Made by a program: the position numbers and the translations under genes
Notes under the pieces: generated by a model
What the model was told of the DNA's origin: nothing
The model's database searches: none
The model's input: only the letters and a program-made list of their open reading frames with translations
NCBI GenBank assembly: GCA_963827085.1
Contig: CAWGZY010000003.1
Location: forward strand, 930,001-994,000
Direction: 5' to 3'
From: JAGVPT01 sp963827085
Lineage (GTDB): Bacteria; Bacteroidota; Ignavibacteria; UBA10030; UBA8401
Length of the DNA: 64,000 nt
Shown: positions 1 to 9,598 of the stretch, piece by piece
How the letters are laid out: every line of letters starts with the position of its first letter
Numbering within the stretch: the first letter of the stretch is position 1

Positions 1-680
1 ATTCATCAAGATGCCGAAGTTGCGACAATCCTATCACTGCACTTATTTCTGTCATCCGCCAGTTTGTCGAAACCCGCTCATACATGCTGTTGTCCGGAGC
101 CGCTCCGTGATTGCGGTAGCTTCGTGCGATGTCCGAGATGTTTGAGTCATCAGTCGTGATCATTCCGCCTTCCCCGGTTGTGATGACTTTTGTTGGATAG
201 AAGGAAAAACATCCCGCCTTTCCAAGACCGCCAGCCTTGCGACCGTTGTATGAAGCGCCGATAGCGTGAGCAGCATCCTCAATGAGAGCTATGTTTTTTT
301 TTCTGCACATTTCCTCCAATGCGTTGATATCCGATTGTATGAGCCCCGCCATATGCACGGCCATAACCGCCGCAGTTTTCGGGCCAATGCGGCGCTCCAC
401 ATCAGCCAGATCGAGACACAACGTGTCCCGGTGAATTTCTGCAAAAACGGGACGCCCTCCCGCAAGAATAACAGAATTCGCCGATGCGACGAATGTCTCC
501 GTTGGAACAATTACTTCACGGTCCCGGACTCCGAGACATAAGGTTACAATTCCCAGCGCAGCGGTTCCGGAATTTACGGCGATTGCATGTTTCACGCCTG
601 CCATGTGCGCAAACTTTTGCTCGAATTCCTCTACTGACGGCCCCATGAGAAGCTGCCTGGAAACCAGGATATTTTTAATC
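1..680 (-). CDS. DegT/DnrJ/EryC1/StrS-family sugar aminotransferase (partial, frameshifted N-terminus)
   Basis: My translation of the minus strand gives a PLP-dependent nucleotide-sugar aminotransferase. Visible motifs are VNSGTAAL near the N-terminus, VPTETFVAS, the acidic PLP-contact motif EDAAHAIGA, and the lysine motif SFYPTK, whose lysine codon is at 188-190. The family converts ketosugar nucleotides to aminosugars for polysaccharide synthesis. The gene leaves the window at base 1. The frame has no usual start codon. The expected first residues (from an ATG at 758: PVFPHPDIEDILGP) lie in the frame of the upstream epimerase. One extra C in the GGGCCC run at about 682-687 would join them and give the correct family spacing between PDI and the GPSVEEFE motif. 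It is therefore frameshifted, by sequencing error or mutation. Family call is firm; substrate unknown. Confidence 0.85.
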
Positions 681-1748
681 CGGGCCCAAAATATCTTCTA
701 TGTCCGGGTGGGGAAATACCGGCAATGCCCGGTGTATTGTGCGATTATTTGTGGACATATTTATCGACGATCTCCTTAAAGTTTGTAGAGATGAGAGAAT
801 TTCTTTCTCTTTCGGCCTGAGATTTACTGGAAGGTCGGGCTGCAGCCGCGCATACCAGCCGAGAACAGATGAGAGCTGTTTCTCCAGCGGATTAAAACTA
901 TAACCGAGGAGCATCTTCAGTTTGTTGTTATCAATCGTAACTGGCATATTCGAGAAAGGCGAGAGCTTCGGTGCATCATACGGTTCATTCGAAATTCCAA
1001 AGCGCCTTTCATCCGCATAAATAATTTGTACGTTGACATTCAACAAGCGTGCACACAACCGCACGAACTCTTCCAGTGAGACCGACCGATCAGTTACACA
1101 ATTGAATGCTTCTCCGATCGAACTGTCGGCCTCAGCCAGCATGAGCATGGCCAATGCAACTTCGTCTGCAAATACGAAATGAATCCGGGCCTGGCCATCC
1201 CCCGGAACAACGATCGGAATTCCGTTGAGAAGGCGGCTGACAAAGAAGGCTTCGCGCTCTACGTGATTTGCAACCCCGAGAACATACGAAGGCCGGATGA
1301 CGGTTATTGGAAAATTGGTTGATTGGAACAGCTCGGCGAACACCTGATCAGTTCTCGCTTTGTTCAATCCATAGTTACCCCACAACTTCCACTCTCCCAA
1401 GGGAGCTTCTTCCGTGAGAGGCCAATGGCTCGGTTCACGGTATGCAGCCACGCTGCTCACGTAGACATAGTGATCCACGCAGCCATTGAAGACCTTCACA
1501 ACCATTTTCGCTTGCTGAGGCTCATAGCAGCAAGTGTCGAATACCAAAGAAAAATCCGATGAAGCCATCCTCTGCAGATCTTCCTCTGAATTCCGATCTC
1601 CAACAACCATTTTTACCGTTTTCCATTCCGGTCGCATTTGCCGAGTGCCGCGGTTGAAGATGACCGTCTCGTAACCCCCATGGAGAAGCAATTCCACAAG
1701 CCTGGGACCCAGAAGCCTGGAGCCGCCTATTACCAGGGCTTTTTTCAT
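675..1748 (-). CDS. NAD-dependent epimerase/dehydratase (SDR family)
   Basis: This is a 357-residue extended short-chain dehydrogenase. The Rossmann glycine motif GGSRLLG is at residues 8-14 and the catalytic YxxxK is YGLNK at about residue 126. The family epimerises, reduces or dehydrates nucleotide sugars, which fits its place among polysaccharide genes. Its ATG overlaps the stop of the sugar transferase by 4 bp, so the two are likely co-translated. The last 27 residues (from MSTNNRTIHRALPVF) look like the N-terminus of the next gene's aminotransferase rather than epimerase sequence. A TAAGGAGA stop/Shine-Dalgarno-like string lies at about 771-779 in another frame. The real epimerase probably ends near 777 after a further indel. 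Confidence 0.85.
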   Translation of the reverse strand: MKKALVIGGSRLLGPRLVELLLHGGYETVIFNRGTRQMRPEWKTVKMVVGDRNSEEDLQRMASSDFSLVFDTCCYEPQQAKMVVKVFNGCVDHYVYVSSVAAYREPSHWPLTEEAPLGEWKLWGNYGLNKARTDQVFAELFQSTNFPITVIRPSYVLGVANHVEREAFFVSRLLNGIPIVVPGDGQARIHFVFADEVALAMLMLAEADSSIGEAFNCVTDRSVSLEEFVRLCARLLNVNVQIIYADERRFGISNEPYDAPKLSPFSNMPVTIDNNKLKMLLGYSFNPLEKQLSSVLGWYARLQPDLPVNLRPKEKEILSSLQTLRRSSINMSTNNRTIHRALPVFPHPDIEDILGPD

Positions 1749-2395
1749 ATCTGTTTACCTGACTTTTGATTTTGAGCAGATGAAGTACCAATTCGCGAAA
1801 GCATATGACCTTGTGCGTTGTAAACATTTTTTTGACTTAAAGCAACGGGTATCGTTTTCATCAGAATTTTGAGATCCAGCCATAAACTCCAATGATCTAC
1901 ATACCACAAATCGAGAAGCATCCGTTGTTCCCAATCGAGAGATTGTCTTCCCGACACTACCGGCAAACTTGTACAACCGGGACGGACATTGTTTCGTTTG
2001 ATTTCGGAAGGAAAAATCGTTCCGGGGAGAAGCGGCCTCGGCCCTACAAGGCTCATATCTCCGATAAGCACGCTGTATAACTGCGGCAATTCGTCCAGGG
2101 AACTAAGTCGCAGCAAGCGTCCTACCCGAGTCACAAGAGGATCCTTAATATGGGTGACAGAAGCCGCACGTTCGGGATCATCGACCATCGAGCGAAACTT
2201 GTAAATCCAAAACTCTCTACCATTGAGTCCAATTCGTCGCTGACGGAAAAGTATCGACCCCGTTGAATCGAGTCTGACCGCCAATGCGATGACCAACATG
2301 ATCGGGGAGAACAGTACTAAACCGAGTCCCGAAATGATTATGTCCGCAAGACGTTTGATGGCGAGGGTCGTCTTGCGTACTACATCAGCTATCAT
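1745..2395 (-). CDS. Polyprenyl-phosphate sugar-phosphate transferase (initiating glycosyltransferase)
   Basis: This 216-residue bacterial sugar transferase (WbaP/WecP C-terminal type) has one N-terminal membrane helix (about residues 14-40) and the catalytic motifs KFRSM, SLDELPQL and GDMSLVGPRPL in order. It would load the first sugar phosphate onto undecaprenyl phosphate at the inner membrane to start a repeat unit. The segment that is usually RPGITGLAQVNGR reads RPGCTSLPVVSGR, a modest departure. The gene overlaps the downstream epimerase by 4 bp and follows the flippase on the same strand. Family call is firm; the sugar is unknown. Confidence 0.9.
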   Translation of the reverse strand: MIADVVRKTTLAIKRLADIIISGLGLVLFSPIMLVIALAVRLDSTGSILFRQRRIGLNGREFWIYKFRSMVDDPERAASVTHIKDPLVTRVGRLLRLSSLDELPQLYSVLIGDMSLVGPRPLLPGTIFPSEIKRNNVRPGCTSLPVVSGRQSLDWEQRMLLDLWYVDHWSLWLDLKILMKTIPVALSQKNVYNAQGHMLSRIGTSSAQNQKSGKQI

Positions 2396-2786
2396 AAGAT
2401 ATGATCTTCCAATTATTACTCTTTCAATTTTTCTCTTTACGTAATAAGCCCAAAAGGCCGCAACAACGCAATTACACAGATGGAGCTAACTGTCATTGCG
2501 TTCTGTTCAAATATGCATTTCATTCAACATTACCGAGTCGAATGTAACAATAATCGACTAAGTAAGTTTGATTTTGTTAGAGATGCAGATTGCATATCAT
2601 ATTATGCTATAACGACGCACAACGAAAGGACTGGTGCGGTCAAAGTAAACTAAGCGCGTTATGATTTCATGCAATGTGCTTCCTTCGAAATACCGTTAGC
2701 CTCTCTTCCCGTGGTTATTCGCAATCGGCTGTTGTTCTAATGTGCGCACTCAATGACAATTCATGCAATATTACCGGACTGATTGG
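2396..2786. other. Intergenic region between flippase and sugar transferase
   Basis: About 390 bases are without a coding signal on either strand. The stretch is somewhat AT-rich and holds no recognisable repeat of the families seen elsewhere. It could carry a promoter for the three downstream minus-strand genes, but no convincing hexamer pair was found. Confidence 0.4.
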
Positions 2787-3987
2787 TTAATATGCTTTTT
2801 GCCGTAATGTACGCATTCCCAGCGGCAGCAACAGCAGTGTTCCAATTCCAGTTGATATGAAGAGCGAAACAACCAACATTTTCAATGAGCCCGGATGTAT
2901 GAAAGAAATGATGCCAAAACTGATCAAAGCAACCACCCCCCCAGCAACCAGCGCAAGGCACTGTTCACGAAAAAATGGCCAAAAGCTCATGCTGCATGCA
3001 TGCGCAACATACCAGGGGGTGAACAAAGAATTTCGCAAGGTTAGCATGATGCATCCAGAGAGCGCGATGCCCATCAATCCAAGTTTGCCGGCGAGTATAA
3101 TACAGAGCACGACGTTGCCTACACCCATCACCAGCGTTACGATTGCCGGTAACTTCACCTTCCCCAGAATCAGGATCGAATCCCAGGCAGGCGATATGCC
3201 CAGAGTGATGATCAGGTACGCCGTCTGAACGAGTGTAACTTGAGTAAGCGAACCGTACTCATTCCCTAGCCATATTGACAAGATTTCATGCGCTGACCCA
3301 CATAACACACCGACGAGCAAAGCAAAGAACAGGCTTGTCAGACGAATGAAGCGTAGAAGGTTTTTCGAAAAGACTTTCCAATCACCTCGGGCACCGATCG
3401 CTGCTTGTGTCGGGCCAAAGAGACCAGACACTAGGCCGGCAAGAACACGCAACTGGAGCGGTATCACTGAAATAGCTGCGTACTTGCCTGCCTCGCTAGG
3501 TCCAAGCACGCGGTTAGCGACCAACATGGAAGTCTGCAAAAAAAGAATCGCGCCGATCTGATCAATTGTCAGCCAGCTGCCCATCGACATGATGCCCCGC
3601 AGAATTGAACGATCAAACCAACGCGCCGAAATCGCAATGGTGGGCAGCAGGTGTTTATGAATCCTCAAATTTACGAAGCAAATCAGTATGCTGGCCGCAA
3701 GCATAGCGATGCCGTACGTCGTCAGACTCGCACCCATTACATTGAAAAGAGCAACGATCGCGGCGATGAAAAAAATTGTGCGGAAAAGCGAGGCACCGCT
3801 CGACAGGTCAAGTCTATTGCGGGCATACATTGCCGCCCCGAGAGGCCCGCTCATCGCGCTTAACTCGAAAGAGAGAATGGCAAAAAGTACAAACACGCGG
3901 GTGGCGGACGTCAAACCAATTGGAACTACAATGAGATGGTCGATAAAAATAGAAAGCGCACAGAGCGGGAGAAACGCAATGGCAAAA
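2787..3987 (-). CDS. Wzx-type polysaccharide flippase, C-terminal segment (frameshifted gene)
   Basis: This is the main part of a MATE-like polysaccharide lipid flippase that moves lipid-linked repeat units across the inner membrane. The frame encodes about 12 hydrophobic helices, with family-like stretches such as GSWLTIDQIGAILF and GEYGSLTQV-type loops. An ATG at 4121 exists in this frame, but residues before about 3985 are not flippase-like. The true upstream sequence lies in the neighbouring frame. Deleting one T from the TTTT run (plus-strand AAAA at 3984-3987) reads LVQLFAIAFLPLCALSIF across the junction. The whole gene would span 2787-4364. Confidence 0.8.
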
Positions 3988-4364
3988 CAGCTGCACCAGA
4001 CCGAAGACTGCTGTGCTGATTTCTTTATTCGCTTTTTGGTATTCCTGGTGTTCGATGGCAAACGTGAGGTTCCGACCGACTGTAGATGTGAGTGAAGTTG
4101 TAGCAATTGCCATGAAAGCAATCATACTATTAATAAGGCCGACGATACCTAAAGACTCTACTCCAAGTTGATGGATGATATACGGGGTCGCAAGAAGATT
4201 GATCAACATCGCTGCAATTTGCGCGCCGAACCTGACAATCGCATTCCGTAAGGTTTTCCACGCGGGGCTACCAGTGTCGCTTGTAATTCGCGATCGACTG
4301 CAACCGATGCCACATTGCCCTCAAGTGAATTGAAAGCAATTTCGTCTTCACTTTGAAAATTCAT
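3985..4364 (-). CDS. Wzx-type polysaccharide flippase, N-terminal segments (frameshifted)
   Basis: These are the N-terminal parts of the flippase in two frames. From 4209 the frame reads MLINLLATPYIIHQLG, typical of helix 1 in this family. It is preceded in frame by WKTLRNAIVRFGAQIAA but by no start codon. An ATG at 4364 opens another frame (MNFQSEDEIAF). Adding one A to the A4 run (plus-strand T4 at 4254-4257) joins that start to KTLRNAIVRFGAQ. With the indel at 3984-3987, two one-base errors would restore one protein of about 525 residues. The start at 4364 lacks a clear ribosome-binding site, so it is less certain than the helix-1 segment. Confidence 0.65.
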
Positions 4365-4431
4365 CTATCGCTAAATTCCAGAAGTTGTTGAATCGGAAAA
4401 TGTGACTGAATCGAAGCATTTCGAAAGCAGA

Positions 4432-4659
4432 TTAGACGGGCTTGTGCGCTAAGCGGACAATCACCATTCGTAGTGTTTTGGAGTATGAACCAGCGGTTAA
4501 GCGGTAGCGATAGACGCCGCTGGCCACACCCTTGGGGTTCCATTGGATCACATGGGGACCGCTCGCCTGCATTCCTTCGGCAAGCGTAGCTATCTCGCGG
4601 CCAAGGATATCATACACTTTCAGGGATACATTTTCGTTTTTCGCCAAACCGTCAATCAA
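4432..4659 (-). pseudogene. T9SS sorting-domain tail of the 4.4-6.4 kb beta-helix protein
   Basis: This 75-codon segment is the C-terminal part of a T9SS type-A sorting domain: KNENVSLKVYDILGREIATL, then GVASGVYRYRL and a basic end. It has no plausible independent start; its first codon is a TTG inside the domain. The preceding part of the domain, with SQNHPNPFN, is readable in another frame at about 4664-4745. It therefore belongs to the frameshifted gene starting at 6432. The domain would direct the protein through the T9SS to the cell surface. Confidence 0.7.
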
Positions 4660-4742
4660 TTGTAGTCTCCGTATTGAACGGGTTTGGATGGTTCTGGCTA
4701 AGAAAGTTGCCCTGTGGCGTTGTCCCTACGACGATGCTCGCA

Positions 4743-5063
4743 TTAAGAGTAGTCGTTCAACGGTCCAGTAAGATTAAGCGTGAAAATAGTCGTCGCGAAA
4801 ACATTTACCGTTATGCTGCCGGTCGTATTTACAATGATAGTTGTATCTATACTGCCTACAACATAACCAATAGATGCCGTTGTAGCATTTAGGCTTGTCC
4901 ATTGGAGCGTGACTGTCCCCCCATTTGTCGGAAGGGAATCGGGCTTGGCGGTGAATGTTACCTGTCGGGGAACCTGCTCCCGAATACCATACGAGCCATT
5001 CTCATAGGCAGTTGCAGCTTGAAAACTCGCCAGAGTGTTATAAAGATGTTCATTAGGGAACAA
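4743..5063 (-). pseudogene. Middle segment of frameshifted secreted beta-helix protein
   Basis: This segment of about 106 codons starts with LYNTLASFQAATAYENGS. It aligns by eye with YANLASFHAATGYENGS in the related protein at about 11.3 kb, so it continues the protein encoded upstream at 5053-6432. It goes on as an Ig-like or proline/threonine-rich linker before the sorting domain. The frame breaks at about 5057 (upstream junction) and about 4743 (junction to the SQNHPNPFN part). An independent gene is unlikely because its first residues fall inside a conserved block. Confidence 0.65.
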
Positions 5064-6432
5064 TCCAGCATTGAATCATGCTGTGAAAGCTATTATTGGA
5101 TGATGTGAGTCCAGTCGTAATTTGAAAATCATCAAATCGCGTGTTGGCTGGGCCGTTCGCTGTTATAGTGTTGTTATGAAAGTACGCCGTTCCTCCGCCG
5201 GGTTCTGATGACCCAAACGTCTGACCACTGCCATATGAAGTTATGGTATTATTATATGCCAATGTTTGCCCTGTTCCATGAATGTCAACCCGAATACCGA
5301 TTCCACCCGATGATCCTGATTCCGCAATGTTGTTATCATAGCAAACCCATCCTGTTCCGTTCAAATACACTCCGTCGGCAGGGCTTGAAAAAGTACAATA
5401 GCGAACGGTATCATTAACGTTGTAGTAAGTATCAAATCCAGAGTTGTAGCAATTAATGAATGAGCTGTATTCGCAGATGCAATTAGTATCTTGCTGAAAA
5501 CCTATTCCGCATATTTCTGTGCCATTGAAATTGATTCCTAAAACATAGAGTCCGGTATTGGTTACCGTGTCGTAACGGTAAGAATTACCATTACCGAACT
5601 GGTCGTAGATTGCAGTGTATCCTGTGGAGTCAACTGTGCAAGAATCAACTACACAGCCAACATAGTTTCCGGTAAGAAATATTGCTATGCTTGGCGTATT
5701 ATGTGTTGAGATGTTCCGTACTATCATATTCGTGCAGGTACTTCCGCTTAGCGCCTTCACAGCAGTTGCAAAATTTCTGCAATCCCAATCCCTCACTGTA
5801 ACGTAACTTCCTCGGATGAAGTTTCCTTCGTGAAAGATACGGACTTGCGGCGCATTACCATCCCATGTCTTTACCCAACAAGTATCATTGCCCCAGCCAT
5901 AGCTTGAGGGTCTTAGGTCATTCAAGAATTTTTTTAGGCTGTCTGGATTACTCAAATAGAAATGAGTTTGACCACCAATTCCATTGCTTTGACTCATCAA
6001 TCTCCATACACTAGCAGAATCCTCGTAACCATTCCACAAATTATTAACGTATCCGGAAAATATCTTGTAGATACTGTCATGCCCGAACTCTGTTGTCTTT
6101 GTCCAAGTTGCCCCAGTAAAGTCGCCGTAGATAATTGGCTTTGCCCCTGAACCATAGGCTCCAAAAACAATGCGCTGGGTCGGTGTTCCATTAAGATTTT
6201 GTTGTGTAATCTCCCCTTGAAATATATCCCCACGTTTAAATAAGATCGCATCGCCGGGCTGAAATGTTGCATGATGCGATACCACACTTGGTGTTGCCCA
6301 AGGCGTTGCTTGTGAAGTTCCATTGTTAGCGTCGTTCCCTACGGACGAGGAGACATAATACGTCGTCTGACTATAAACAAAAGCCGATGCGGCGGTGAGA
6401 AGACAGAAACATGAGCAGATTACTCTAAACAT
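5053..6432 (-). CDS. Secreted parallel beta-helix repeat protein, N-terminal part (T9SS cargo, frameshifted)
   Basis: The chosen start (6432) gives a signal peptide (MFRVICSCFCLLTAASAFVYSQ). The mature part begins TTYYVSSSVGNDANNGTS, the opening common to right-handed beta-helix proteins of the pectate-lyase fold. Repeated short strands rich in N, T and G follow (ISTHNTPSIAIFLTGN, VVDSCTVDSTGYTAI). The frame ends early at 5053 within a conserved block, and the rest continues in the two segments downstream. It is a paralogue of the protein starting at 12762. Placement in an exopolysaccharide locus suggests a surface polysaccharide-binding or -cleaving role; this is inference, and no catalytic residues were recognised. 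Confidence 0.75.
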   Translation of the reverse strand: MFRVICSCFCLLTAASAFVYSQTTYYVSSSVGNDANNGTSQATPWATPSVVSHHATFQPGDAILFKRGDIFQGEITQQNLNGTPTQRIVFGAYGSGAKPIIYGDFTGATWTKTTEFGHDSIYKIFSGYVNNLWNGYEDSASVWRLMSQSNGIGGQTHFYLSNPDSLKKFLNDLRPSSYGWGNDTCWVKTWDGNAPQVRIFHEGNFIRGSYVTVRDWDCRNFATAVKALSGSTCTNMIVRNISTHNTPSIAIFLTGNYVGCVVDSCTVDSTGYTAIYDQFGNGNSYRYDTVTNTGLYVLGINFNGTEICGIGFQQDTNCICEYSSFINCYNSGFDTYYNVNDTVRYCTFSSPADGVYLNGTGWVCYDNNIAESGSSGGIGIRVDIHGTGQTLAYNNTITSYGSGQTFGSSEPGGGTAYFHNNTITANGPANTRFDDFQITTGLTSSNNSFHSMIQCWIVP

Positions 6433-6731
6433 ATGAGATGGTATAAATGCAAATAATCTTTTGGGGGCTGGCCCAATCATCCCTGATGTTATCATATAAC
6501 ATCTTTCTGAAAAATATTGCATGGAATAAATTAGAAGCGATCTCAATAAACCTGCGCGATGTCCTTATCGGAGCGAAGAATCTGGATTCTGCGCGGACGA
6601 TGTTTGGAGCAACCCTCATTCTTGACTCTCCCCCCCCCCGCGCCTCTTAGATTCTCAGAATGACAATGATGTTGCTTTGTTCGTTCGGACATTGCCTGGG
6701 GATTTTTCGGAAGCCTCATTTTACGAAAAAA
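6433..6731. other. Intergenic region with partial REP-like palindrome and poly-C tract
   Basis: About 300 bases lie between two minus-strand genes. A run of ten or more C residues at about 6630-6640 is followed by a fragment of the dispersed repeat (AGATTCTCAGAATGACA) and the short string TGTTGCTTTGTTC, which also appears next to repeats at 18.07 kb. No gene is seen. Confidence 0.5.
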
Positions 6732-7409
6732 CTACGGAAGGTTCGGAGCCGCTGGAAGGGTTTGTTCGCTTAGAGTTCCCGCTTTCGACTTTTTGGTCAA
6801 AAAATCGATCCCCGTCCCAACTCCTACGACAGCCGCGCCTCCGGCATACCACCACCAGCTTGGTGTACTGGTTTTGAGAGAATCGGGAACATAGTCCGTA
6901 CGTGTTGCCTTTTGCCCTATGGCAACCGCAATTTTTGCAATGTAATCGTTTGTCTCGGCGGGCGACGTACACGTCGCCTCTTCACGAACATCCGATAGTT
7001 TTAAAGAACTTTTCACACCGTATTCCGAGGATTCGAATTGATAGAGATTCCCTTGCAGCGTAACTGTGCAGAGATTAATTCTCTCCATACCGATTTTCGA
7101 TGAAACCTGCTGCAGGCAGGAGAGCGTTGAACACTTGTCAAAAGCAGCTTTGTCGGCGGGATTCAATTCTTTTTTCAGGTCGCTCTCTAAAGAAACCGAG
7201 AGCATCTCATACTGGGAAACTTTTTTTTGCAGCGTTGTGAAAAATAATTCCGCCTGGGCTTTCGAAAGCCCTTTGGTGCCAGAATCAATCAGAACCACTT
7301 TTATAACCTGTTTGGTCTGAGCGTGGATGGGTGCCTGGACGGAAAACAAAACAAACGCCAGAAGAACCACAACGACCAACCCTCGTTGATGAAATCTGTA
7401 GTGATCCAT
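6732..7409 (-). CDS. Secreted or periplasmic protein of unknown function with C-terminal membrane segment
   Basis: An ATG at 7409 preceded by AAGGGA gives 225 residues with a signal peptide (GLVVVVLLAFVLFSVQAPIHAQ). The mature part begins KVVLIDSGTKGLSKAQAELF. It then has a two-cysteine block (KCSTLSCLQQVSSKIGMERI) resembling the pattern of FlgO/TolB-like or DUF2380-type lipoproteins. Near the C-terminus are WWWYAGGAAVVGVGTGIDFL, a likely membrane helix, and a basic anchor KKSK. It sits between the two beta-helix genes, suggesting a part in surface polymer assembly. I do not recognise the exact family. Confidence 0.65.
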   Translation of the reverse strand: MDHYRFHQRGLVVVVLLAFVLFSVQAPIHAQTKQVIKVVLIDSGTKGLSKAQAELFFTTLQKKVSQYEMLSVSLESDLKKELNPADKAAFDKCSTLSCLQQVSSKIGMERINLCTVTLQGNLYQFESSEYGVKSSLKLSDVREEATCTSPAETNDYIAKIAVAIGQKATRTDYVPDSLKTSTPSWWWYAGGAAVVGVGTGIDFLTKKSKAGTLSEQTLPAAPNLP

Positions 7410-7777
7410 AGGCATTCCCTTATTTGGTAGCGGGCTATTTTGATTCAGACTAGTGCCGTTTCTAAAAAATAATCTTATATTTTTGCAAACGTGTTCATCC
7501 TGATCCCGCCGAAAAGCGGCGGGACGCGACGGCATCCTTCCTCCGTAACGGGATGACGACGCGAGCGTCGGGGGGTAATAACTTCAATAGAGAATAGAGA
7601 TCTGAAAGCGCACAAAAAATGCAACATTATCGTGTTCTTTATCATTAATCAACAATGAGCAATCTGCAATCTGAGCAAAATCTGGTAATCCTGAGTATTG
7701 GTCCCGAAGCGGAGAAAGTTGGGAAGAGAGGCTTCGGGGGAAGGGCGTGTTTATGCAAAGTATCCCACAGCCTGATG
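7410..7777. repeat. Intergenic region with micro-hairpin
   Basis: This region of about 370 bases has no gene. At 7504-7524 there is a near-perfect hairpin TCCCGCCGAAAAGCGGCGGGA, the same design as the 21-nt hairpin inserted in repeats at 32.0-32.4 kb. The rest is AT-rich. Confidence 0.55.
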
Positions 7778-9345
7778 CTATTTGATCAACAACATTTTCT
7801 TGGTGTTACTATAGTTCGTTGCGCCGCCTGTGATAACAACCCGATAAAAATAGACGCCCGATGCTAACCGGCTTCCGTCAAAATTCACTTCATAGAAGCC
7901 CGGCTCCTTTTCGTCCTTCACAAGAGTTTGAACCTGCTGCCCGAGCACATTGTACACTCGCAGATCGACCTTAAAACGGCTTCCCGTATTGGGTACCGCA
8001 TACCGAATCGTTGTCGAAGGATTAAACGGATTGGGATAGTTTGGATACAATTGAGGATCGGTCGGCACTAACGCAATTCCATTAAGATTCTTTTCAATGA
8101 AGGCCTGAGTGCCGACAAGCACGCGGTAGTTCCTGAATCCCTCTTTCCCGGTTACGACATCAACGGAATTCTGACTCTTAAGATTATAGGCTAACCCTTT
8201 CGCTTGATCAAGAAGGCATACGGTAAAATTCGGATTGGGAATTTTTTCAATACCGCTAAAGGTTACCGTCGCTTGTGCGTTCGCATCACCGGTTGTCACG
8301 GTCATATCCCATGAATCCCCCTCATTGCTGACTGACCGCATATCTTTCATCAACGACCCTTTATCACTGTTGAAGCCGACAAAAATATTCCGGTCTCCGA
8401 CAAACGGAGGATTAAACCGATCATTCTTATCATATCCTTTCACCGACTGGAATCTCATGCCGATTTCGGCTCCGGTATACGACATTTGGATGTCGCTTCT
8501 CGAAGCATTGATACGAAGAGTCCATTCTTTAGTACTATCGGTCTTCACGACAGCCTTTTCCCCACTCACGCTCTTTTTCGCTGAAGGGGGAACGGACGGG
8601 GGTGCAATGTAAATCTTCATTATGGAAGCACTGTCCATATTTATCGCCCAGCCCTGCCATGCCCGCAACGTGTCAATGTCGGCACTTGAGTCCGACCATC
8701 CAGCGAATGGACCGGTTCCTGAGTAATAATAACGGGCCGAAGGCTGTCCGCCGGCAAAAAATATTTGGGTATACGGAATATTTACTCCGAACGGATCACC
8801 CACCAGGTTCCATCCCTGATTCAGCGGAATACCTTTCGTGGACATCTGATCCGACCTTGCCAATTGTGCATTTGATACCGCTACGGATTTTCCGGGATCT
8901 CTCGAGATAATAAAGAATGCAGCGCCCGGGAACACGACGCTCTCATTTTTAAACGATTCATAATCCTCCCACGTGCTGTCGAGAAGCCGCTCCATCCTCC
9001 ACCGCACATTTGGCTGTCCGTTCTCAGCATCGCTTCCGAAACTCTGCTCCATAAAACTGCCTGGTTCTTCATTCCCCAGCACGTACGGAAATGAGATAAT
9101 GCGATACGCCTTGACCTCCTGATCTGCCGGAAGAGCCGATGCAGCGGGTATCGCAAGCGGCGTGGCAACAACAGCCCCTGGCGCATATTGCATTATAAAA
9201 GAGAAGAAACCGGTAGCCGAAGTGTTCCCCGCGCTGTCAATCGCCTGGATTTGGTAGTCGACTCCAATGGTCGTCCCCCCGCTGCTGAAGGTACCCGCCG
9301 GCAGCGTGACGGATGAATTGCTAAAGGCGGGACCGGAAAAGGCAT
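7778..9345 (-). CDS. C-terminal segment of giant T9SS cargo protein, with sorting domain
   Basis: This frame encodes about 520 residues ending in a complete T9SS type-A sorting domain (YPNPFNPSTTIRYAV, LRVYNVLGQQVQTL, ASGVYFYRVVITGG, then KKMLLIK). An ATG exists at 9193, but clear protein sequence continues upstream in frame to about 9345 (FSNSSVTLPAGTFSSGGTT). The start is therefore an artefact of a frameshift and this is the tail of the protein beginning at 12762. The central part is beta-rich with no catalytic motif that I recognise. It is exported by Sec, then by the T9SS, and probably surface-anchored. Confidence 0.75.
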
Positions 9346-9598
9346 GAACGATGAGCTGACGTCATTGATTCTTCGATAGTTCAATTGCATCGACGCTACG
9401 CCCGATTCATACGACGGCTTCACGGCGCCTGCGGTGATTGGAGGGACCGTGCTGATAGTGCCGTTTTGTTGAACGACAACGGTATCGTACTTTGTGCTGT
9501 CATATTGTATCGCCGGTGCTGTCGTGTCGAAGCGTGCAATAACGAAACCCGTCGAATCCGTGATTTTTATTTCCAAGAGAATCTTGCAGGAAGAAATA
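9346..9598 (-). pseudogene. Internal segment of giant T9SS cargo protein
   Basis: This in-frame stretch (ITDSTGFVIARFDTT, GVASMQLNYRRINDVSS) joins the downstream segment after a one-base slip near 9345, giving NDVSS-VHAFSGPAF. Upstream it joins GTTH with a slip near 9600. The only start candidate is a TTG inside the domain. It is best read as part of one disrupted gene spanning 7778-12762. Confidence 0.6.
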
